Positions 1 to 6,132 of a stretch of DNA of 64,000 bases are shown piece after piece. The DNA is taken from contig DASVAS010000035.1 of NCBI GenBank assembly GCA_036376245.1, positions 1 to 64,000 of the forward strand. Reading direction: 5' to 3'. The notes under the pieces were generated by a model. The model did no database searches and had not been told where the DNA came from. It was given only the letters and a program-made list of their open reading frames with translations. The stretch is from DATARR01 sp036376245 (GTDB lineage: Bacteria > Acidobacteriota > Thermoanaerobaculia > Multivoradales > UBA5704). Positions within the stretch are counted from its first letter, which is position 1; every line of letters starts with the position of its first letter. A program made the translations under genes and the position numbers.

Positions 1-5
1 GGACT

Positions 6-83
6 CCCCTGGGACCGCCGGCGTCCCGCCGGCAACTTACTAGTTTTGGTTTGTTGCCGGCGGGACGCCGGCGGTCCCAGGGG
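6..83. repeat. 31-bp perfect inverted repeat (hairpin) behind ECF sigma gene
   Basis: The two arms, 6-36 and 53-83, are perfect reverse complements over 31 bases around a 16-nt AT-richer loop. The right arm ends one base from the stop codon of the minus-strand sigma factor gene, so its mRNA would end in a very strong hairpin. There is no clear U-tract on the exit side, so it is not a textbook intrinsic terminator. It may be a REP-like element used as a bidirectional terminator or mRNA stabiliser. Confidence 0.85.
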
Positions 84-84
84 C

Positions 85-651
85 TTATCCCACCATCTCC
101 GGCAGCGCTCCCCCCTCCGACAGCACCTCCCGCATAGCCTTCAATCCCGCCCGGATGCGCGACTTCAGGGTCCCCACCGGCAGGGCGAGCTCGCCGGCGG
201 CTTCCTCGTAGGTGAGGCCCTGGTAGTAGGCGGTCTCGATGGCCTCCCGTTGCTCGGGCGCCACGCGGGAGAGGGCCTGGCGGACGCTGAGGTCCATCTC
301 GTGGACCCGCCGGGCGGGATCGGCCAGGTGGAGGTTTTCCGTGACTTCGACCTCCGCCGGGGCGCCGGTGCGCCGCCAGTGATCGATCAGCTTGTTGCGG
401 GTCAGCGTGTAGAGCCAGGAGGGGACGCCGCCGCGGTCCGGCCGGAAGGTGCAGGCGCGGGTCCAGACGGTGGTGAAGACCTCCTGGGCGATGTCCTCGG
501 CCAGGGCGGAATCTCGGGTGAGCCGGCGGGCATAGGCGAGGATCCGGCCGGCGTAGCGCTGATAGAAGAGATGAAAGGCCTGCAGCTCCCCCCGGGCGGT
601 CGCGGCGAGGAGGGTTTCGTCGCTGGGCTCTGTCGTGGTCTCGATGCTCAT
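85..651 (-). CDS. ECF-family RNA polymerase sigma factor
   Basis: This 188-residue protein has the two-domain layout of ECF sigma factors. Region 2 (about residues 22-90) holds the polymerase and -10 binding helices, with the motif EDIAQEVFTTVW and the region 2.4-like PSWLYTLTRNKLIDHWRR. Region 4 (about 125-180) ends in a helix-turn-helix with YEEAAGELALPVGTLKSRI. The start has an AGGAG Shine-Dalgarno sequence. Its cognate anti-sigma factor would be expected next in the operon, but the window ends there and a 31-bp hairpin follows the stop. It lies behind the TPR-CHAT gene and a small peptide gene on the same strand, so it could be the last gene of that cluster or a separate unit. The family is certain; the regulon is unknown. 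Confidence 0.93.
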   Translation of the reverse strand: MSIETTTEPSDETLLAATARGELQAFHLFYQRYAGRILAYARRLTRDSALAEDIAQEVFTTVWTRACTFRPDRGGVPSWLYTLTRNKLIDHWRRTGAPAEVEVTENLHLADPARRVHEMDLSVRQALSRVAPEQREAIETAYYQGLTYEEAAGELALPVGTLKSRIRAGLKAMREVLSEGGALPEMVG

Positions 652-721
652 CCGTCGCTCTCCTTGCTAGGTGCGACGGTTTAGATCCGGTTCCGGGTGG
701 GAGGGGTTATAGGAAAGAAGA

Positions 722-745
722 GGCCCCGCCAGGGAGCGCGGGGCC
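722..745 (-). terminator. Candidate intrinsic terminator after the 58-aa peptide gene
   Basis: An 8-bp GC-only stem (722-729 paired with 738-745) with an 8-nt loop lies 15 bp behind the stop codon of the small minus-strand gene. On the transcript it is followed by a pyrimidine-rich stretch (UCUUCUUUCCU), as in a rho-independent terminator. Confidence 0.6.
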
Positions 746-759
746 ATGAAGTAGCCACT

Positions 760-936
760 TCAGGTCTCTCGCGGCGGGGGCGGCGGAGGCGGGCCGATCC
801 ACGGCTGGGTCTTGTCGTCGACCGGACCGTCCTGGATGCCGTCCCTGCCCTTGTCTTTGTCCTTGTCCTTGGGGCCGTACCCGTACTCGTTGCCGCCGCC
901 GTACGGGTTCGGCGACTTCTCGGGCTCGTTGTTCAT
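760..936 (-). CDS. Small charged, proline-rich peptide (58 aa) beside TPR-CHAT gene
   Basis: This frame encodes 58 residues, starting MNNEPEKSPNPYGGG, with a central Lys/Asp run (KDKDKDKGRDG) and ending in seven prolines followed by RET. An AAGGAG Shine-Dalgarno sequence sits 7 nt before the ATG and a terminator-like hairpin follows the stop, so translation is likely despite the short length. There is no signal peptide or membrane segment, and the composition suggests a disordered polypeptide. It starts 66 bp behind the stop of the TPR-CHAT gene on the same strand. A substrate or partner of the CHAT protein is a speculation from position only. I do not recognise the family. Confidence 0.68.
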   Translation of the reverse strand: MNNEPEKSPNPYGGGNEYGYGPKDKDKDKGRDGIQDGPVDDKTQPWIGPPPPPPPRET

Positions 937-1002
937 TTCGTCTCTCCTTGGAAGAAAGAATCCTGGCTGCCGCGAGTGTAGATCCGGCGGCGCCGCAAAG
1001 GT

Positions 1003-3759
1003 TTATCGGCTGGCTTCGCCGTCCCCCTGGAGCACGAAGCCGGCCCAGAAATAGGGCGCTCCCCAGCCCGGCTCCCGGCGGAGCGAGAGCTGGGCGGCGC
1101 GCAGGGCGGCGGCGGGCGCGCGGCCCGCCACCAGCATCTCGCGGTAGAAGCGCCGCATGAGCTCCGCCGTGGCGCGGTCCTCCACCTCCCAGAGGCTCAC
1201 CAGCACGCTCCGCGCTCCGGCATACTGGAAGGCGCGGGTCAGGCCGATCACCCCTTCGCCCCGGAACGACTTGCCGAGGGCGGTGCGGCAGGCGGAGAGG
1301 ACGACGAGGTCCGCCGGCAGGTCCAGCCGGTAGATCTCGCCCGCCCGCACGAAGCCCCGCGAGAGCGCGATACCGGAGCGCTCCGGCCGCTCGGTGTCGA
1401 GCACGCCGTGGGTGGCGAAGTGGACGATGCGGTACCTCCCCAGGCCGCTCCCCAGGACGGCCTCGCGGTTGGCCGCCGGGCCCAGGGCGCCCAGCCTCCC
1501 CTCGGGCGGAGCGAAGGCGAGGATGGCCTCGGCCTCATCGCGCGAGTAGGGAAGACGGCGAAATCCGCCCGCGGCGAACACGGGATCGGCCACCACCGCG
1601 AGCGTCCCCGGCGGCGGCGCGCGGTGCGCCACTTCCCGGCGCAGCAGGGCGAGCGAGGAGGCGGACGGGGCGGTGACGATCTCGTGGTCCGCCACCAAAG
1701 GACGGTCCGCGCCGGGGACGGGCAGGGCCGCGAAGGGGAGGAGGTGGAGCGCGCCGTCGGGGACGATCAGCAGCCGCCGGCTGCCCAGGAGACCGGCGGC
1801 CGGCTGGATCAGGACGCGGGAAAGCTCGTCGAGGACAAGGCTGGTCCGGCCCCGGGCGAGCGTGCTGCCGCTCGCGGTCAGCAGATCGTAGGCGCGGCGG
1901 GCGGTCTCTTCGATCTCCTCCCGGGGGGGCAGCTCGAAGGCGGCGACGGAGTCCGGCGTCACGGCCCAGAGGAAGCTCCGCTCCTCGCCCAGGGAGTACT
2001 CCAGGAGCAGGGTGTCCGGGTCCACAACCTTTCCCTGGATCTCGCGCAGGCTCGCGGGACGGCCCTGAGCGGGGGTCTCGGCGCGCCGGCGCGCTCCGGC
2101 TTCGGCCAGGAGGTCCAGGAGGGTGCGCGACCGTGCCTCCTCGCTCGCCAGCAGCGCCCCTTCCGGATCGCCCATGGCCATCAGGAGGTCGACGCGGAAG
2201 GTGTAGAAGTCCTGCTTGGAGGCGAAGAAGGCGGTGCGGAGGTCGGGACCGGCCGCCTCGGCCCGCAGGGACTCGATGCGGCGGATGCCCTCTTCCACGG
2301 CCGAGCGGGCGCCGGGGAGATCGCCCAGCCGGCGGCGCGCCCGGGCGAGGCCGAGCAGGGCCGCAGCTTCGGACCGCCGGTCGCCGAAGGAGACGAGGAG
2401 CGGCAGGGTCCGGGCGAAGGACTCCGCGGCGCGGCGGGGCCGGTCCAACTCGTTGTCGGCCCAGCCCAGGCTGGCCCAGGCGATGGCTTCGGCCGGACCG
2501 TCCCCGAGCCGGTGGAGGAGGGGGATCGAGCGGGCGAAGCAGTCCCGCGCCTCCCGGGGGCGCCGCGCCAGCAGCCAGGCCCAGCCCAGGTCGTTGAGCG
2601 TCACGGCTTCGCCGCGCAGATCGCCGGCCCGGCGCTGGAGGTCGAGGGCGCGCCGGAGCAGGTCGATGCCCCGCGCGTGCTGTCCGGCCCGGCTGTGGGC
2701 CTGTCCGATCAGTGCCAGCAGGGCTCCGGTCTCCCGGTCCTGCCCGGCCGCCTGGGCGAGGACGAGGGCCGCGTTCAGGGGTTCGAGCGCTTTCCCCGAA
2801 TCGCCCAGCTTCAGGTACAGCTCGCCGAGGTTCTTGAGGGTCGAGGTTTCGCGGCGGCGGTCGCCGATCCCGCGCCAGAGGGCCAGCGCCTTCTCGTAGC
2901 AGGAGAGGGCGTTCTCGGTCTCGCCCGTTACGTCGTAGACCCGGCCGAGGCCGTTCCACGAGGTGGCCTCGGCCCAGCGGTCGCCGACGCGGCGGTTGAG
3001 GGCCAGGGCTTCCTGGTACAGCTCGGCAGCCCGCCGCGAGTCCCCCAGGAAACGATGAGCGAGGGCCAGGTCGTTGAGGGTGCGTCCGGCTTCCCGCTCG
3101 CGGCCCTCGGTGCGGAAGAGGGCGAGGCTCTGCCGGTAATCCTCGGCGGCGGCGGCGTAGGAATCCAGCGAGACCCGGGCGAATCCCAGGGCGTACAGGA
3201 CGTCCGCCTCGCGGCCCCGCTCGCCCAGGGAGCGGAAGAGATCCCGGGCCGCCGTCTCCTCGCGGACCGCCGCTTCCAGGGAAGCCCTGTCGCCCCGCTG
3301 GCGCAGGATCTCGCCCGCGCTGAACCGGCGTTCGGCCTCCACGCGGTCGCGGTCCTGACCGGTGGCGGGCCGCACGGCGGCGACGCGGATCTCGTAGCGT
3401 CCTTTTCCCGTACCTGGAGCGTGGACCCGCAGCCGGTGCGTCCCCGCCGTCCCGGCGACGACTGGGACCGGCTCGGGTCCATGCGGGCCGAAGAAGCTGT
3501 CCGACGCGGCGAGGGGGAGGCCCCGGGGATCTTCGACGCGGACGGCCACGTCGATCCCCAGTTGCTCCACGGCGAGGTCCGCGAATCCGCCGGCGGGGAG
3601 GTCGAAGCGGTAGACGTGGGTCTCGCCGCCGGTCATGTCCGCCTGGAGGATGGCGCCCGGGGCGAGGCGGAGGACGCGCTCGGCAGGGAGAGGAGGAGAG
3701 GCTGGGGGAATCGGGGGAGATCCGCAGGCCACGAGCGCCGCCGCAAGGAAGATCCACAC
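1003..3759 (-). CDS. TPR-CHAT lipoprotein (putative caspase-like peptidase)
   Basis: From a GTG start at 3759 this is 918 residues. It opens with a hydrophobic stretch ending in the lipobox LVAC, suggesting export and lipidation. Next comes a PPC-like beta domain (about 25-140), then many tetratricopeptide repeats (about 160-540), then a C-terminal CHAT domain. The CHAT catalytic pair is visible as HFATHG (His near 784) and LSACRTALG (Cys near 824), so it is probably an active clan CD cysteine peptidase. The reading frame is open up to 3936 and other starts exist (for example ATG at 3858), but these would translate the inverted repeat behind the anti-sigma gene. The GTG signal peptide lacks a basic n-region, so the start is uncertain. 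It follows sigma and anti-sigma genes and is probably their target or partner. Confidence 0.88.
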   Translation of the reverse strand: MWIFLAAALVACGSPPIPPASPPLPAERVLRLAPGAILQADMTGGETHVYRFDLPAGGFADLAVEQLGIDVAVRVEDPRGLPLAASDSFFGPHGPEPVPVVAGTAGTHRLRVHAPGTGKGRYEIRVAAVRPATGQDRDRVEAERRFSAGEILRQRGDRASLEAAVREETAARDLFRSLGERGREADVLYALGFARVSLDSYAAAAEDYRQSLALFRTEGREREAGRTLNDLALAHRFLGDSRRAAELYQEALALNRRVGDRWAEATSWNGLGRVYDVTGETENALSCYEKALALWRGIGDRRRETSTLKNLGELYLKLGDSGKALEPLNAALVLAQAAGQDRETGALLALIGQAHSRAGQHARGIDLLRRALDLQRRAGDLRGEAVTLNDLGWAWLLARRPREARDCFARSIPLLHRLGDGPAEAIAWASLGWADNELDRPRRAAESFARTLPLLVSFGDRRSEAAALLGLARARRRLGDLPGARSAVEEGIRRIESLRAEAAGPDLRTAFFASKQDFYTFRVDLLMAMGDPEGALLASEEARSRTLLDLLAEAGARRRAETPAQGRPASLREIQGKVVDPDTLLLEYSLGEERSFLWAVTPDSVAAFELPPREEIEETARRAYDLLTASGSTLARGRTSLVLDELSRVLIQPAAGLLGSRRLLIVPDGALHLLPFAALPVPGADRPLVADHEIVTAPSASSLALLRREVAHRAPPPGTLAVVADPVFAAGGFRRLPYSRDEAEAILAFAPPEGRLGALGPAANREAVLGSGLGRYRIVHFATHGVLDTERPERSGIALSRGFVRAGEIYRLDLPADLVVLSACRTALGKSFRGEGVIGLTRAFQYAGARSVLVSLWEVEDRATAELMRRFYREMLVAGRAPAAALRAAQLSLRREPGWGAPYFWAGFVLQGDGEASR

Positions 3760-3762
3760 CCC

Positions 3763-3871
3763 CGCCCGGGCATCAATGCCCGGGCTACCCAAAAACAGCC
3801 GGGTAAACCCGACTGATGGAGTCCCCTTCAGGGGGCTCTTTTCGGCTAGCCCGGGCATTGATGCCCGGGCG
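3763..3871. repeat. Structured repeat: 25-bp inverted repeat with nested hairpins
   Basis: Arms 3763-3787 and 3847-3871 are perfect reverse complements, and each arm is itself nearly palindromic around CCCGGGCAT/ATGCCCGGG. Between them lie two more small hairpins; on the minus strand one of these (CGGGTTTACCCG) is followed by GCTGTTTTT, as in an intrinsic terminator. The element starts 18 bp behind the anti-sigma stop codon and ends just before the likely start of the TPR-CHAT gene. It may attenuate transcription between them. Confidence 0.75.
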
Positions 3872-3889
3872 GAAGCGCCGGCGAGGACG

Positions 3890-4666
3890 CTAGCGCCCTT
3901 CCACGCGCAGCACATACTCCTCGATCCGCCGTTCATTTCCCCCCGTCCGGCCGAAGAGCCGGAAGCGGTAGTCCCCGGGCGGGAGCAGCCGCCGCGACAG
4001 CGTCAGACTGAGCGAGCCGAAAGCGTTCGGCTTCAGCCCTTCGCCGTTCCACACCACCGCGCCCCCCTGGCGCGCGATCTCCAACCGGTATCCATCCTCA
4101 CTACGGTGTCCGGCGGGGTTCAGGACGACCGTGAAGACCTCCATGTCCGGCGGAATGGAGGGGACCGGCGCGCTGGTCTCGCCCCGCACCGTGCCGGCGT
4201 AGAGGTCCACCACCGGAGCGTTGACCTGGGGCCGGGAGAGCTCGCCGACGGTCCGGCGCAGGGAGGCCACCCAGAGCGAGAGGCCGAGGGTGGCGATCAG
4301 CAGCGCGGCGGCGAGGGCCTGGAATGGGCGGAGGGAGGAAGAGGGCCGGCGGATGGGGACGACCGGCGCGGGAGGGGCATCCTCCCGCCGGACGCCGGCG
4401 AGCACGCGGCGCCACAGGTCGTCCTTCGTCGCTTCCGGGATCGTCTCGGCCCCGAAGAGGGGATCGGCCAGGCGGTCGAGGTCGAGCAGGAGCCCCGAGC
4501 ACTCGCGGCAGGCGACGAGGTGATCCTGGAGCCGCTCGGCCTCGGCCAGGGGCAGCTCGCCGGCGTGGTAGGCGGCCAGACGCTCGGGGTCCGGATGGGC
4601 ATCCCGGCGCGCCGCCGCGACGATCTCCTCGACCGCCTCCCTCAGCTCGTCGTTCGGTCCGCTCAT
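3890..4666 (-). CDS. Zinc-finger anti-sigma factor, single-pass membrane protein
   Basis: This 258-residue protein has the ZAS-type zinc motif near the N terminus (AYHAGEL with downstream HLVACRECSG, a His-x3-Cys-x2-Cys pattern), which binds ECF sigma factors in the cytoplasm. One transmembrane helix follows at about 118-137 (ALAAALLIATLGLSLWVA), then an extracytoplasmic beta-rich domain of about 115 residues that probably senses the signal. Its ATG overlaps the stop of the upstream ECF sigma gene (ATGA), the usual coupling of a sigma factor to its inhibitor. The TPR-CHAT lipoprotein gene follows, separated by a structured repeat. Confidence 0.9.
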   Translation of the reverse strand: MSGPNDELREAVEEIVAAARRDAHPDPERLAAYHAGELPLAEAERLQDHLVACRECSGLLLDLDRLADPLFGAETIPEATKDDLWRRVLAGVRREDAPPAPVVPIRRPSSSLRPFQALAAALLIATLGLSLWVASLRRTVGELSRPQVNAPVVDLYAGTVRGETSAPVPSIPPDMEVFTVVLNPAGHRSEDGYRLEIARQGGAVVWNGEGLKPNAFGSLSLTLSRRLLPPGDYRFRLFGRTGGNERRIEEYVLRVEGR

Positions 4667-5277
4667 GTCGCCGCCTCCTCGGCCAGGTCCTGGAAATAGG
4701 GACCCAGCTCCTCCCGCAACCGCCGCCGCGCCTGGAAGAGATGGACCTTCACGGTCTCCGGCGAAAGGCGCAGCACCTCCGCGATCTCACGGTAGCTCAT
4801 CTCCTGGTCGACCCGGAGGAGGAGGCAGCGCCGCATCTGCGCCGGCAGCTTCTCGATGGCCTCGCGCAGCAGCCGCGAGCGCTCCTTACGGAGCAGGCCC
4901 TCGCCCGGGACCGGTCCGTCCGCCGCCGCGATGGCGATCTCGCCGCCGTGCTCTCCGTCCTCCAACCCCGTCTCCCGGCCCGCCCGCTTTCCGGTCGTCT
5001 TCGACCGCAGCCGCTTGCGGTAGGCGTTGGCGGCGATCGTGAACAGCCACGTCTCGAACCGCGAGTCGCGGCGGAACGCGCCGATGCCCCTGTAGATCCC
5101 GAGGAACGTCTCCTGGGTTAGATCGAGGCAGTCCTGCTGAGGGAAGCCGCGGTGGAGGAAGAACTGGTGGACGCGCGAAGAGTACAGATCGAACAGCCGG
5201 CGGAAGTCCTCCTCCCGGGAGGCGCCGGACTGCAGCCGCTCGATGATCTGCTGGACGGGCTCGCTCCGGTCGTCCAT
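4663..5277 (-). CDS. ECF-family RNA polymerase sigma factor
   Basis: These 204 residues carry sigma region 2 (about 24-95, with LDLTQETFLGIYRGI and FETWLFTIAANAYRKRLR) and region 4 (about 135-190, with SYREIAEVLRLSPETVKVHLFQ, here written in two parts of one helix-turn-helix). The linker between them is long and acidic. The gene overlaps the zinc-finger anti-sigma gene by 4 nt and starts the cluster leading to the TPR-CHAT gene. Stress-type regulation by membrane-held release of the sigma factor is the expected mechanism. Confidence 0.93.
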   Translation of the reverse strand: MDDRSEPVQQIIERLQSGASREEDFRRLFDLYSSRVHQFFLHRGFPQQDCLDLTQETFLGIYRGIGAFRRDSRFETWLFTIAANAYRKRLRSKTTGKRAGRETGLEDGEHGGEIAIAAADGPVPGEGLLRKERSRLLREAIEKLPAQMRRCLLLRVDQEMSYREIAEVLRLSPETVKVHLFQARRRLREELGPYFQDLAEEAAT

Positions 5278-5346
5278 CGAAAGCTCTCAGGTCTTTTTAC
5301 GGAGGATAGCAGCAAACCCGCCGGCAACGAGGGCAGGCGGGGAGCT

Positions 5347-5374
5347 TTCAGGTTGGGCGAGTCCGACATAGAAT
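5347..5374 (+). promoter_or_regulatory. Candidate sigma-70 promoter for ferritin
   Basis: TAGAAT at 5369-5374 matches the -10 consensus well. A weak -35 (TTCAGG, 5347-5352) lies 16 nt upstream. It would give a leader of about 30 nt carrying the GGGAGG Shine-Dalgarno sequence of the ferritin gene. Confidence 0.45.
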
Positions 5375-5411
5375 CCCGGCGTTCCGGTTTCCTCAAGGGA
5401 GGGAGGTCCAG

Positions 5412-5945
5412 ATGCTCGCCAGCGAAAAGCTCATCGACGCGTTCAATCAGCAGATCGGCAATGAGATGGGCGCTTCCATGCAGTACATCGCCATCGCCAG
5501 CTACTTCGACTCCGAGACCCTGCCGCAGCTCGCCGGGTTTTTCTACCGCCAGTCGGAGGAGGAGCGGGCGCACGCCATGCGGTTCGTCAAGTTCATCAAC
5601 GACGTGGGCGGCCATGTGCGCGTCCCGGCGCTGCCGGCCCCCAAGAGCGACTTCTCCTCGGCCGAGGAGGCCGTGGCCAGCGCCCTGGCCTGGGAGGAGG
5701 AGGTCACGCGCCAGATCTACGACCTGGTGGAGATCGCCAAGGACAGCCGCAGCTACGTGGCCGTCCGCTTCCTCGACTGGTTCGTCGAGGAACAGCTCGA
5801 GGAGGTCACCACCATGAACGACCTCCTCTCGGTGATCCGCCGCGCCGGCCCGGACCGTCTGCTGTTCGTGGAGGAGTACCTGGTGCGGCAGGGCGGGAAG
5901 GGGCTGGAGAGCCCGGCGGCGCCGTCGGCGGGGGATGGCGACTAG
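5412..5945 (+). CDS. ftn: Non-heme ferritin
   Basis: This 177-residue protein is a bacterial ferritin, a 24-subunit cage that oxidises Fe(II) and stores it as a mineral. The four-helix core is complete, and ferroxidase ligands appear at the expected positions: Glu18, Glu51 and His54 (in EEERAHAM), a glutamate near 95-97 (WEEEV), and Gln128/Glu131 (FVEEQLEE). There is no heme-binding methionine pattern pointing to bacterioferritin. The start is supported by GGGAGG upstream. It is a single-gene unit ending in a long hairpin repeat. Confidence 0.95.
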   Translation: MLASEKLIDAFNQQIGNEMGASMQYIAIASYFDSETLPQLAGFFYRQSEEERAHAMRFVKFINDVGGHVRVPALPAPKSDFSSAEEAVASALAWEEEVTRQIYDLVEIAKDSRSYVAVRFLDWFVEEQLEEVTTMNDLLSVIRRAGPDRLLFVEEYLVRQGGKGLESPAAPSAGDGD

Positions 5946-6063
5946 GTCCTACAAGACGAAGGACCTAAACGACCTAAAGGACATAAAGGACCTAAACGAC
6001 CTCAAGGACGGGTTCGTCCTTGTCCTTTGAGTCCTTTAGGTCCCTTAGGTCCTTTAGGTCGTT
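5946..6063. repeat. Long hairpin of tandem 9-nt units (copy 1)
   Basis: Directly behind the ferritin stop codon lie tandem 9-nt units on the pattern GGACCTAAA (with variants GGACATAAA and CGACCTAAA), about 5959-6009. They are followed, after a short loop near GGGTTCG, by the complementary units TTTAGGTCC and relatives up to 6063. The arms pair over about 45 nt with mismatches. The same architecture recurs behind mutS, a propeller gene, ssb and pth. Confidence 0.85.
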
Positions 6064-6096
6064 GTTCTGAAGACAGAGCTGTAAACCCGCCCTGAT

Positions 6097-6125
6097 AGAT
6101 AACTTTATCTACTTACAAACGTAAG
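6097..6125. promoter_or_regulatory. Two adjacent palindromes upstream of the histidine kinase
   Basis: AGATAACTTTATCT (6097-6110) and CTTACAAACGTAAG (6112-6125) are two perfect 5-6 bp dyads placed back to back, 7 nt before the kinase ATG. They are AT-rich in a very GC-rich genome. They could be a dimeric operator or regulator half-sites; no factor can be named. Confidence 0.4.
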
Positions 6126-6132
6126 CAGGGGG

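Noticed and set aside
1408..3816. 802-codon open frame on the plus strand opposite the TPR-CHAT gene
   Set aside because: It is the antisense shadow of a clearly recognisable TPR-CHAT protein in GC-rich DNA; its translation is low-complexity Gly/Gln/Arg without domains.
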